Assembly: GCA_041946685.1 (NCBI GenBank) | Contig: JBHGAV010000105.1 | Location: 1 to 7,003 of the forward strand | DNA length: 7,003 nucleotides | DNA from: JBHGAV01 sp041946685 | Lineage (GTDB): Bacteria > Acidobacteriota > Terriglobia > Bryobacterales > Bryobacteraceae | Direction of reading: 5' to 3' | Shown: positions 1 through 6,855 of the stretch, piece after piece | Layout: each line of letters starts with the position of its first letter | How positions within the stretch are numbered: position 1 is the first letter of the stretch | Translations under genes and position numbers: made by a program | Notes under the pieces: model-generated | The model's database searches: none | What the model saw: the letters and a program-made list of their open reading frames with translations, nothing else | Told to the model about the DNA's origin: nothing

Positions 1-133
1 TGCGAGAGGCGCTGGCAGAAGCCTGAGGCCGCTGTCACCGGGATCCCAGGAGGCGGACGGACCTACCATCTTCGGAAGTCAGCAAGACGAGCTCTTCCAT
101 TTGGGCCTGAGCGCCTGGCTTAGCGAGCACGCG

Positions 134-161
134 GTGTCCGGGCCTCCTCCGACCCGGACAC
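134..161 (-). terminator. Perfect 9-bp stem-loop downstream of the efflux operon (possible 3' end structure)
   Basis: GTGTCCGGG (134-142) and CCCGGACAC (153-161) are perfect reverse complements separated by a 10-base loop. The stem lies about 97 bases beyond the stop codon of the RND permease, so it could form in the 3' end of the operon transcript. No run of U follows on either strand, so it does not look like a classical intrinsic terminator. It may be an mRNA-stabilising hairpin, part of a Rho-dependent 3' end, or chance in GC-rich DNA. The surrounding 1-257 shows no ORF I would call a gene. Confidence 0.3.
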
Positions 162-257
162 ATTGGCTGCCTTGATCGAGCAGCACCGGAAGGCCTGCAG
201 GCTGGCGGCACGGCAGGCCGCATGGTTCATTGCCCGGCAATCACATTAGTCGGGCGC

Positions 258-3200
258 TCAGTTATCGATGGTGTCCCGCCCCCGACTCCCTCCGAAGCGA
301 TAGTAGGCCGCTGGCACCACGATCATGTTCAACAGCGTCGAGGTGAACAAACCGAAAAAGATCACGATCGCCATGGGAGCCTGAATTTCGCTGCCGGGTT
401 TTCCAAGGCCCAGGGCGATCGGCACAAGCGCTAGGCCTGTCGCCATGGCGGTCATGAAGATCGGGGCCAGCCGCTCGGACGCCCCCGCCACAACGGCCTG
501 GCGCCAGTCCATGACCCCCTCGACGTCGACGAGGTGCTTCACGTGCGATATCAGCATGATTCCGTTTCGCGTGGCGATGCCGAACAGCGTGATGAAGCCG
601 ATCAGGGAAGCGACCGAGAGGATGCCTCCTGCGACGAATACACCGATTGTGCCGCCAATCAGAGCGAGCGGCAGGTTCAACATGATGATCAGAGCATCGC
701 GCGAGGAGCGGAACGCGGTCAGCAGGATGACGAAGATCCCAGCAATTACGCCAAGGCCGAGCCAGAGAATCCGCTGCGAAGCGCGTGCCTCGCTCTCGAA
801 CTGCCCCCCGTAGTCGATATGGTAGCCCCGGGGCAGCTTCACGGCTGCCCGGACCAGTTTCCGGACATCATCGACCACACCGCGGAGATCGCGGCCGGCT
901 ACATTGCACTGGACCACGATCTTGCGCTGGACGTTTTCGCGGCTGATGAAGTTCGGGCCGCGATCCTCGCGGATGTCGGCCACCGCGGAGAGCGGGACTC
1001 GGGCGCCGGACGGCGTATCGATCATCAGCTGACGGATCGAGTTCAGGTCCGATCCATTCTGACCGGCATAACGAATCACCAGCGGAAAGGATACTTGTCC
1101 TTCGAGGATCTGCCCGACGGTGCGTCCGAGCGAGGCGGTTTCCAGCGCCTCGGCGGCAGTACCGGCGCCCAGGCCATACCGGGCGAGCGCCGAACGGTCA
1201 AACCGGACGCGCACCGTCGGAATCTCAGTCTGCTGTTCGATGGACAGATCCACGACTCCCTCCACACCACGCATGGCAGCGTGGACCTGCCTGGCCAGAC
1301 CCCGTAGAACCTGCAGATCGTCTCCAAAGATCTTCACCGCCACGTTGGCACGAGAGCCTGACAGCATGTGATCGATCCGGTGGGAAATGGGCTGACCGAC
1401 CGTCACGTTCATGCCTGGAAGCAGAGTGGCCCTTTGCCGGATTTCTTCCAGCACTTCGTGCTTGGGCCGGCCGCGCATCCGCAGATTCACGTCGAGTTCG
1501 GCGGACTCCACGCCCTGAACGTGCTCATCCAACTCCGTCCGGCCGGTGCGGCGCGCGGTGGAGACCACCTCGGGAACACTGAAAAGAATGCGTTCGAGGC
1601 TTCGTCCGAGTTCGTCGGACTCTGCGAGGCTGGTACCAGGGAGCGTCACCGCACTGATCGTGAGGGTCCCTTCATTGAATTCCGGCAGAAAAGCCCGCCC
1701 CATGCGAAAGGCGCTTGCCGCCGACAGGCCGAGGAGCAGAGCGGACGCGCCAAGTACCACATAGGGATGATCGAGCGACCATCGCAACGGTGGTTGGTAC
1801 ATCCGCTTGAGCCAAGTTACCAGGCGGGGTTCGCGACCGAGCAGGACGGACCTGGCTTTGGGGAGCAGAAGAGAGCATAATGCCGGAGTCACGGTTAACG
1901 CGACCGCCAGCGAGGCGGCGAGGGAGACCACATAGGCGAAGCCGAGGGGCTTCAGCAGCCGGCCTTCCACACTCCCCAGAAAGAACAACGGCAGGAAGAC
2001 GAGGATGACGATCAGAGTGGCGAACACCACCGAACCACGGATCTCGGTACTCGCCTGGTAGACGACCTCTTTCGCCGGCAGGCGCTGGTCTTCGGGTTTC
2101 TGGCGGTTCTGCCGAAGCCGCCGGAAGACGTTCTCCACGTCGATGATGGCGTCGTCCACCAGTTCGCCGATCGCAATCGCCAAGCCGCCCAGGCTCATCG
2201 TGTTGATCGTCAGCCCGGCCCACTTCATACTCCACAGCGAGACCGCCAGCGAGAGCGGGATGGCCAACAGGGTGACCATGCTGGCTCGCAGGTTGGCCAG
2301 GAACAGGACAACGACGACAATCACCAGCAGACCGCCGTCCCGGAGCGCGTGGAGAAGGTTGCGGACGGCGATCTCGATGAAGTCCGCCTGCCGGAAGACA
2401 TTCCTATCGATCTTCATTCCGGCGGGAAGGGTGGCCTGAATTTCATCGAGCACGCGATCCAGCTCACGGGTCAACTCGAGCGTGTTCGTCCCCGGCTGTT
2501 TCTGGATGCCGATGATCACCGCAGGGACGGCGTCGTGGGATCCTTCCCCGCGCTTCAGGGCTTCTCCGATGCGGACCTCCGCGACATCGCGGACGAGAAT
2601 GGGAGTGCCGTCCCGCGAAGCCAGCACTGTATCGGCAATGTCTTCTGTTCGCGTGACTCTGCCGATCCCTTGAATGAGATACTCCTGGCCGCTCGCCACG
2701 CGAAAACCGGCCGAGGTATTCCGGTTGGACTGCCGCAGGGCTTCCTCGACCTGCGCAACCGTAAGGCCGTAGCTCCTGAGTCTGGCAGGCGCGACCAGCA
2801 CCTGGTACTGCTTCTGGGCGCCTCCGGTGGGCGTGACTTGCGAGACGCCCGAGACAGCCAGCAACCGGCGGCGCAGGACGGTGTCGGCAGTCGTCCGAAG
2901 CTCGAGAAGCGAGTGCCGGCCGGATTCCAGAGCGACGAAGAGAATCTCCCCCATGATCGAGGAAATCGGCGCGAGCGCCACGCGAACTTCCTGCGGTAGA
3001 GACCCTCGAACCAGATTGAGCTTCTCCGTTACGGTTTGCCGGGCTCGGTAGATGTCCTCGCCCCACTCGAACTCCGTCCAGATGATGGCGACGCCAACCG
3101 CAGTTGCTGATCGCACCCTGCGCACCCCGCTCGCCCCGTTCAAAGACGCTTCCACGGGAAACGTCACCAGCGATTCCAGTTCCGCTGGCGCCATTCCGCC

Positions 3201-3359
3201 TGCTTCGGCCAGGACGGTCACGGTGGGAGCAGTCAGGTCCGGCAAAACATCTACGGGCATGGCAGTGACGAGATATCCGCCCCAGGCCAACAGCGCCGCC
3301 GCCAAAACGACGACCAACACGCGGTTATTGATGGACCACCGAATCAAGGCGTCGATCAT
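258..3359 (-). CDS. CzcA/CusA-family heavy-metal efflux RND permease (inner membrane pump)
   Basis: This 1033-residue protein is full length for the HME-RND family and would be the proton-driven inner-membrane pump exporting metal ions through the adaptor and outer membrane factor. Visible landmarks are TM1 (about 13-34), a first periplasmic porter region (about 35-340) with LPDLTAPTV at 39-47, TM2-TM6 (about 342-497), TM7 (about 532-550) followed by FLPEFNEGTL (557-566), a second porter region (about 555-862), and TM8-TM12 (about 864-1020). TM4 carries GELVDDAIIDVEN (398-410). Its D402, D403, D407 and E409 occupy the region of the family's proton-relay acids. Aligned from memory with E. coli CusA, the Cu/Ag methionines M573, M623 and M672 correspond to S569, S619 and H664, while E625 and R669 correspond to E621 and R661. 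This argues against a CusA-like Cu(I)/Ag(I) site, and the exact metal cannot be read from sequence. The ATG start has GAGGAG 6 bases upstream. The gene is last in the operon, 10 bases after the adaptor stop. Confidence 0.95.
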   Translation of the reverse strand: MIDALIRWSINNRVLVVVLAAALLAWGGYLVTAMPVDVLPDLTAPTVTVLAEAGGMAPAELESLVTFPVEASLNGASGVRRVRSATAVGVAIIWTEFEWGEDIYRARQTVTEKLNLVRGSLPQEVRVALAPISSIMGEILFVALESGRHSLLELRTTADTVLRRRLLAVSGVSQVTPTGGAQKQYQVLVAPARLRSYGLTVAQVEEALRQSNRNTSAGFRVASGQEYLIQGIGRVTRTEDIADTVLASRDGTPILVRDVAEVRIGEALKRGEGSHDAVPAVIIGIQKQPGTNTLELTRELDRVLDEIQATLPAGMKIDRNVFRQADFIEIAVRNLLHALRDGGLLVIVVVVLFLANLRASMVTLLAIPLSLAVSLWSMKWAGLTINTMSLGGLAIAIGELVDDAIIDVENVFRRLRQNRQKPEDQRLPAKEVVYQASTEIRGSVVFATLIVILVFLPLFFLGSVEGRLLKPLGFAYVVSLAASLAVALTVTPALCSLLLPKARSVLLGREPRLVTWLKRMYQPPLRWSLDHPYVVLGASALLLGLSAASAFRMGRAFLPEFNEGTLTISAVTLPGTSLAESDELGRSLERILFSVPEVVSTARRTGRTELDEHVQGVESAELDVNLRMRGRPKHEVLEEIRQRATLLPGMNVTVGQPISHRIDHMLSGSRANVAVKIFGDDLQVLRGLARQVHAAMRGVEGVVDLSIEQQTEIPTVRVRFDRSALARYGLGAGTAAEALETASLGRTVGQILEGQVSFPLVIRYAGQNGSDLNSIRQLMIDTPSGARVPLSAVADIREDRGPNFISRENVQRKIVVQCNVAGRDLRGVVDDVRKLVRAAVKLPRGYHIDYGGQFESEARASQRILWLGLGVIAGIFVILLTAFRSSRDALIIMLNLPLALIGGTIGVFVAGGILSVASLIGFITLFGIATRNGIMLISHVKHLVDVEGVMDWRQAVVAGASERLAPIFMTAMATGLALVPIALGLGKPGSEIQAPMAIVIFFGLFTSTLLNMIVVPAAYYRFGGSRGRDTIDN

Positions 3360-3365
3360 TCATCA

Positions 3366-3371
3366 CTCCTC
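3366..3371 (-). promoter_or_regulatory. Ribosome-binding site of the RND permease gene
   Basis: GAGGAG on the minus strand lies 6 bases before the permease ATG and overlaps the adaptor stop codon (TGA, 3372-3370). It fixes the start at 3359. The arrangement suggests that ribosomes terminating on the adaptor gene can reinitiate on the permease gene. Confidence 0.8.
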
Positions 3372-4908
3372 AATGCACGTGACCATGAGCCGGGATTTGC
3401 GACGAAAGGGCGGCCAGGCGGATCAGGTAGGCTCCCTTCGTCACTACCCTCTCGCCCGGCTGCACTCCTTGGGTGATCTGCACGAAGCCGTTCTCGCGGA
3501 TTCCGAGCGTAACCGGCCTTCGCGCGAAGGCCTCACCCTCCTTTTGAACGAACACAACAGGTCGTCCACCGTCGTCGATGACAGCCGGTTCAGGCACTGT
3601 CACGGCATCTACCGTTCCGCTGAGGAAGAGCCTGACCGAGACAGACTGACCGATGGCCAGTGTGCGTCCGGGGTTCGGAACGGCGAAGAGGAAGCTCAAT
3701 GTCCGGGCCTCCGGGTGTATGACGCTGCTCTTGGCGATGAGGCGGCCGGCAGGAAGCCTGACAGAGCCGGTCACTTCCACCTCGGCGCCGTTGAGAGTTG
3801 AAACGCGGGGCAGCTGCGCTTCCGGAACGTTCGCCGCGACGTACACCTGATCGACCGCCACGACGCGGAACAGCGGGCCGCCTTGGGTGACGTTAGCGCC
3901 CGCGGTCACACCGACCTGAGAGATGACGCCGCTGATGGGGGCGCGAACCACGAAGGCGGATTCCCCGCTGCCGGATCCATCCCCCTGGCGAGAAGCCTCG
4001 AACTGCTGGAGACGCCGTTCCGCGGCGGCGAGGCGCGCTGCGGCCGTGGCCTCCACTGCCCGCGCTTCGTCGACGCGGCGAGCCGGAACCGCGCCGGCGG
4101 CCAACAAACGTTCGGCTCTGGCGAGGTCGCGGCGGGCCAGGTCGAGCGCCGTCCGGGCTTCGGAGATGCTCAGTTCGAGTGCGGGCCGGTCTGCGGGAAC
4201 GGGGGTGAGCGGGACGATTGAAGCCAAGGTCTGTCCCTGCTCGACCAGAGTTCCAATCACCGGCAACCGCCCGGAAGGCGAGACACGTCCGGAGACAGGT
4301 GTTGCAACCTCCACTTCGCCCCCGCTGCGCGGGCGGACATCGCCGGAAACGACGATGCTTTCCCGCATTTTGCGTCTTTGAGCCAGCGCGGTAGCGAAGT
4401 CGAGGGTCCACTGCTGTTCCTTCAGGAATGAAATCTGCTCTTCGCCGGGTTCCTCCTGGGAGCCCGGGATCTCCTTCGGGTCGGAGTAGACGACTACCTC
4501 GCCAACCTCGTGCGTATCACGAAGCGGCTCCGCGTTCAATGTAACGCTCATGGAATAACGGCCGGCCCGCTTGGGCTGAACGTCGACGCCAAAGATGCCG
4601 GGCCTTGAAGGCGCCGTTGTAGAGAAGCTCTCGGCCTCCAGACCGTTGCGTTTCAGCGCCACCGTGACGGAGCCCTTGGTGAGAGGCTTGAAACTGGAGA
4701 GGTCCGTGAAATGGACCGCAAACCGCCTCTTCACGGTTGTCACGAGCGGCTGGTATTCCATGAACAGCTCGGTCTTGCCGGTCCAGTTGCTGACCGATAT
4801 CGTTTCGGGCTCCTGCACGGCCGGGTGCGATGCGTCCGCGCCGGTTTGCCCTTTCCGGCAGCCCGCGAGCAAGCCGCCCAGCAGGACGAATAGCGCCAGT
4901 TTCCTCAC
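3370..4908 (-). CDS. RND efflux periplasmic adaptor (membrane-fusion lipoprotein, CzcB/CusB type)
   Basis: This 512-residue protein should link the inner-membrane permease to the outer membrane factor. The N-terminus is a lipoprotein signal with lipobox LAGC (Cys17), so it is probably lipid-anchored. Residues about 39-143 form an extra N-terminal beta-rich domain (TELFMEYQPL at 46-55, RFAVHFTDL at 62-70) that I recall from a subset of metal-type adaptors. An acidic linker (about 144-160) and ISFLKEQQWTLDFAT (159-173) follow. Then come lipoyl/barrel-sandwich halves (about 196-236 and 317-350) around an alpha-helical hairpin (about 243-306), a beta-barrel (about 353-430) and a membrane-proximal domain (about 432-500). 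The C-terminus ends in HGHVH, a possible metal-binding tail. The start codon is GTG, preceded by AGGAGA at 7 bases. GTGA overlaps the stop of the outer membrane factor gene, implying translational coupling. The family call is strong; the metal is not determined. Confidence 0.93.
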   Translation of the reverse strand: MRKLALFVLLGGLLAGCRKGQTGADASHPAVQEPETISVSNWTGKTELFMEYQPLVTTVKRRFAVHFTDLSSFKPLTKGSVTVALKRNGLEAESFSTTAPSRPGIFGVDVQPKRAGRYSMSVTLNAEPLRDTHEVGEVVVYSDPKEIPGSQEEPGEEQISFLKEQQWTLDFATALAQRRKMRESIVVSGDVRPRSGGEVEVATPVSGRVSPSGRLPVIGTLVEQGQTLASIVPLTPVPADRPALELSISEARTALDLARRDLARAERLLAAGAVPARRVDEARAVEATAAARLAAAERRLQQFEASRQGDGSGSGESAFVVRAPISGVISQVGVTAGANVTQGGPLFRVVAVDQVYVAANVPEAQLPRVSTLNGAEVEVTGSVRLPAGRLIAKSSVIHPEARTLSFLFAVPNPGRTLAIGQSVSVRLFLSGTVDAVTVPEPAVIDDGGRPVVFVQKEGEAFARRPVTLGIRENGFVQITQGVQPGERVVTKGAYLIRLAALSSQIPAHGHVH

Positions 4909-6137
4909 GGCAGTATCTCCTGATTCAGCACCGGCGCTCCGACCACGCGCTCCAGATCGATTTCGGCCTGCTTGGCGGCGGACATGAATTCCAGTGAACG
5001 CAGGCGGGATTGCAGATTCACCCGGTAGGCGTCCAGGAGTTCCAGAATGCCGATCTCGCCTTCCTGGTATGCGGTCCGCGCGATCTGCTCCAACTGCCGG
5101 CCTTGTTCCCGGACGCGGCGCTCATAGCCGGCCAGGACGCTGCGGCGCGCCTCCAAGGTCTTTCGAGCACCGTCAATCTCGGCGACAATCCGTTGCTCGA
5201 GGGCCTGCCGTCGCGATTGCACACGCTCGGTTTCCGCCTGGTAGCGGGCAACCTCGGTCCTGCCGCGGTTGAACAAGGGCAGTGGAACGGAGAGTGAGAC
5301 GAAGCTTCCGTTGGCCATGCCGGATCCAACCTCGGCGCGCTTGAGCCCGGCAGCCACTGAGGGTTCGGGAATCCGAAGCCTCTCGGCCGCCTGCCTCCGG
5401 TACTCGAGCGCGGCGATCTGCGCCCGCTCGGCCCTGTAGTCTCCACGAGCTTCCAGCGCCTTCGCAAGCAGAGCTTCGACCGCCGGGATCGGCTCGAGGC
5501 TTGCCAACGATCCCTTCACCGTCAGGGAGTCCGGGATGGTGCCTCGCGACAGGAACGCGCCAATTCGCGAACGCGCCTGCGCGGCGCCGATCCCTATGGC
5601 CGCGAGCTCCGTCTCGACCTCGGCCCGCTCACGCTCGGCGCGAAGGCGGTCGTACACCGAGCCTTCCCCCTCTTGCTCCCTCATCCTCAGGATCTTCAGG
5701 ATTTCGTCGAGCCTCTCGAGATTCGCATGCACCGCCGTCTCGCGCTCTTGCGCGCTCAGCAGGGCGTAGAAGGCCGAGCGGATTTCGCTGACCAGTTCCC
5801 AGCGGGTGAAGTCGGCGGTTCGTTGCGCGGAGTCAACGGCCGCGGCGCCCGCTCGCCCCAACTGGCCAAGGCGTCCGCTCAATGGGACAGTCTGCTCGTA
5901 CTGAAGGAACTGCGTCAGCCCAGCGCCTTCCCGGCTGTACCCCGCCGCCGGATTGGGCCAGAGGCTCCAGCCGCGCGTTTCAGCGCGCACGGCGGCCACC
6001 CCGGCCGCCAGTTCCCTCAGGTGAGGGCTTTCGGCCAGGAAACGCCGTACGAGGTCCTTTTCCGTAATCTCCTGCGCGCCGGCGTGTGCCGCCAATAGTA
6101 GCAGCGTGGTCAGCCCGCGCGGGTATCGATTCCGCAT
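4905..6137 (-). CDS. TolC-family outer membrane factor (CzcC/CusC type)
   Basis: This 410-residue protein should form the outer-membrane channel and periplasmic tunnel of the tripartite pump. A Sec signal peptide (about 1-21, RNRYPRG then TTLLLLAAHAGA) precedes a mature N-terminus near Gln22. Two OEP-type repeats follow: the first contains AAVRAETRGWSLWPNP (47-62) and the QTVPLSGRLGQLG region (82-94), the second contains VSLSVPLPLFNRGR (280-293) and GILELLDAYRVNLQSR (363-378). Long helical, Ala/Glu/Arg-rich stretches between them (about 95-195 and 295-360) fit the alpha-barrel. I chose the ATG at 6137 because AGGAGA lies 9 bases upstream and the protein then starts with a normal signal peptide. 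An in-frame TTG at 6167 would add 10 residues, has no such site, and would place the AGGAGA inside the gene. The gene is preceded at 59 bases by the His-rich gene and overlaps the adaptor start by 4 bases. Family members commonly have about 400-450 residues. Confidence 0.93.
   Translation of the reverse strand: MRNRYPRGLTTLLLLAAHAGAQEITEKDLVRRFLAESPHLRELAAGVAAVRAETRGWSLWPNPAAGYSREGAGLTQFLQYEQTVPLSGRLGQLGRAGAAAVDSAQRTADFTRWELVSEIRSAFYALLSAQERETAVHANLERLDEILKILRMREQEGEGSVYDRLRAERERAEVETELAAIGIGAAQARSRIGAFLSRGTIPDSLTVKGSLASLEPIPAVEALLAKALEARGDYRAERAQIAALEYRRQAAERLRIPEPSVAAGLKRAEVGSGMANGSFVSLSVPLPLFNRGRTEVARYQAETERVQSRRQALEQRIVAEIDGARKTLEARRSVLAGYERRVREQGRQLEQIARTAYQEGEIGILELLDAYRVNLQSRLRSLEFMSAAKQAEIDLERVVGAPVLNQEILP
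4916..4921 (-). promoter_or_regulatory. Ribosome-binding site supporting the adaptor GTG start
   Basis: AGGAGA on the minus strand lies 7 bases before the GTG at 4908. It sits inside the last codons of the outer membrane factor gene. It supports the non-ATG start, which also places the lipoprotein signal exactly at the N-terminus. Confidence 0.75.
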
Positions 6138-6146
6138 GGACGTCAA

Positions 6147-6152
6147 TCTCCT
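6147..6152 (-). promoter_or_regulatory. Ribosome-binding site deciding the outer membrane factor start
   Basis: AGGAGA on the minus strand lies 9 bases before the ATG at 6137. The upstream TTG alternative at 6167 would put this motif within the coding region and has no comparable site of its own, so the ATG is preferred. Confidence 0.75.
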
Positions 6153-6171
6153 GAATGGATAAATCAATGAC

Positions 6172-6195
6172 CCGGACCAGGAAAAGCTGGACCGG
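6172..6195 (-). other. Stem-loop in the His-rich gene / outer membrane factor gap
   Basis: On the minus strand CCGGTCCAG and CTGGTCCGG face each other across a 6-base loop (CTTTTC), pairing at 8 of 9 positions with a central T-T mismatch. It starts 1 base after the His-rich gene stop and ends 20 bases before the outer membrane factor ribosome-binding site. No U-tract follows. It could be an RNA processing or stability element that sets different levels of the small protein and the pump, a leaky attenuator, or chance. Confidence 0.35.
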
Positions 6196-6196
6196 A

Positions 6197-6619
6197 CTAT
6201 GCAGCCAGGTGGGAATCGAATGGAGGGGGGGAGCGAGGTCGACTGCTGGAGCGGCCGGGCGGATCGTGCGATCGTGGAACCGGCACCGCCACACGTGCCA
6301 CAACCACAACTGGCGGACAGGCTAGGGCGGCGAGGATCGGGAGTGCGGCGACTACGGTCGGACGGACCTGCGGTTCAGTCTGAAGCCACGTTAAGAACAC
6401 CGCGTCGCCGTCGCTGCCCAGCGCCGCCAGTACCTCCATGGAGCCGTGGTGCGGATCTGCAGCGGCGTGCGCCGGATGGGCATGATCATCAACCCCCCAG
6501 CCGTGGTGCGCCTGTCTTGCGTGATCGGTGTGGCCGTCCAGATGGAAATGGACGAATGGAGCGTCGCGGAATGCCGCAATCACGGCAAGGCTCAAACTCA
6601 GGGCGAGCGCCGCCTTCAT
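6197..6619 (-). CDS. Small His-rich secreted or membrane protein of the metal efflux operon, family not recognised
   Basis: This 140-residue protein starts with a short basic-hydrophobic segment (MKAALALSLSLAVIAAF) that looks like a signal peptide or anchor. Residues 24-58 hold 11 histidines plus several aspartates (HFHLDGHTDH at 24-33, HH at 38-39, DDHAH at 44-48, HH at 57-58), a likely metal-binding stretch. Next come DGDAVFLTWLQ (70-80), a second hydrophobic segment (about 88-115) and a Pro/Arg/Ser-rich tail with HDPP (118-121). I recall similar His-rich proteins with an HDPP-like tail at the head of RND metal operons but cannot name a family. A role as periplasmic metal buffer, chaperone or sensor is inference from composition and position. 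The ATG at 6619 lacks a clear Shine-Dalgarno. It was chosen because the signal-like segment starts there and a -10-like hexamer lies 8 bases upstream. A longer in-frame reading to 6913 crosses a transposase remnant and repeats and is unlikely to be translated. Confidence 0.7.
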   Translation of the reverse strand: MKAALALSLSLAVIAAFRDAPFVHFHLDGHTDHARQAHHGWGVDDHAHPAHAAADPHHGSMEVLAALGSDGDAVFLTWLQTEPQVRPTVVAALPILAALACPPVVVVARVAVPVPRSHDPPGRSSSRPRSPPPFDSHLAA

Positions 6620-6627
6620 GGAAACCC

Positions 6628-6633
6628 ATTGTA
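6628..6633 (-). promoter_or_regulatory. Candidate -10 hexamer of the operon promoter
   Basis: TACAAT on the minus strand ends 8 bases before the ATG of the His-rich gene. A sigma70 start point 6-8 bases downstream would fall at or just before that ATG, giving a leaderless or nearly leaderless mRNA. This agrees with the missing Shine-Dalgarno. No good -35 is visible at 16-18 bases, so an activator might be needed, or the hexamer may be chance. Confidence 0.4.
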
Positions 6634-6656
6634 GCGAACGCTGCCATTCACCGCGA

Positions 6657-6776
6657 TTCGGCTCCGGCGCCCGGGAGTGCCTGGACCACGTGATCGTGTT
6701 CATCGAAGCGTCGCTGCACTGGCATGTGAAACCGTTCGTGGCGCATTGCCACGAGTGGAGGGCACACCTGTCACTC
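6657..6776 (+). pseudogene. Remnant of an insertion-sequence integrase/transposase (rve-type C-terminal part)
   Basis: Plus-strand translation reads FGSGARECLDHVIVF (6657-6701), then IEASLHWHVKPFV and HEWRAHLSL to 6776. This matches, with substitutions, the pattern GSIRRECLDHVIVF...EAHLRR.LKSY...YY...RTHLSL that I know from the end of rve/DDE integrase-type transposases. The fragment begins just after where the catalytic Glu of such proteins would be, so the catalytic core is absent. The sequence before and after does not continue the match. There is no start signal and no visible terminal inverted repeat pair. I read it as an old, truncated IS scar bordering the metal operon. The frame is open across the region, but in DNA this GC-rich that means little. 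The assignment rests on remembered family patterns. Confidence 0.65.
6736..6754. repeat. Perfect inverted repeat, 7-bp arms, 5-bp spacer
   Basis: TCGTGGC (6736-6742) and GCCACGA (6748-6754) flank GCATT. It is operator-like in size, about 117 bases upstream of the His-rich gene start, but lies inside the transposase remnant, so it may simply be inherited coding sequence. Confidence 0.4.
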
Positions 6777-6787
6777 GCCAGGCGAGT
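6773..6787. repeat. 15-bp perfect palindrome (ACTCGCC-A-GGCGAGT), possible operator
   Basis: ACTCGCC (6773-6779) and GGCGAGT (6781-6787) are perfect reverse complements around a single A. The site lies at the right edge of the transposase remnant, about 155 bases upstream of the His-rich gene. Compact symmetry of this kind suits a dimeric regulator, but the distance from the candidate -10 is large and no regulator gene is in view. Confidence 0.4.
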
Positions 6788-6855
6788 TAGCTCATTTCCC
6801 TGCTGCACCTCTTCGACCAGTGCGGAAAAAGCGGCTCTGGCCGGAGAGATGTTGC

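Noticed and set aside
1..26. Plus-strand frame ending REALAEA then TGA at 24-26, possibly the 3' end of a convergent gene
   Set aside because: Only seven codons are visible, which is too little to support a gene call, although it would fit the lack of other genes in 1-257.
35..223. Minus-strand ORF of 62 codons downstream of the permease
   Set aside because: Arg/Pro-rich low-information translation, no good ribosome-binding site, and the 134-161 stem-loop lies inside it.
534..1307. Plus-strand ORF of 257 codons opposite the RND permease gene
   Set aside because: It lies wholly antisense to a strongly supported permease, shows no recognisable domain and is typical of spurious open frames in GC-rich DNA. 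The same holds for the other ORFs overlapping the three pump genes.
6199..6693. Plus-strand ORF of 164 codons opposite the His-rich gene
   Set aside because: Pro/Arg-rich shadow translation with no recognisable motif. It mirrors the minus-strand gene, whose product has a coherent signal-like segment and His cluster.
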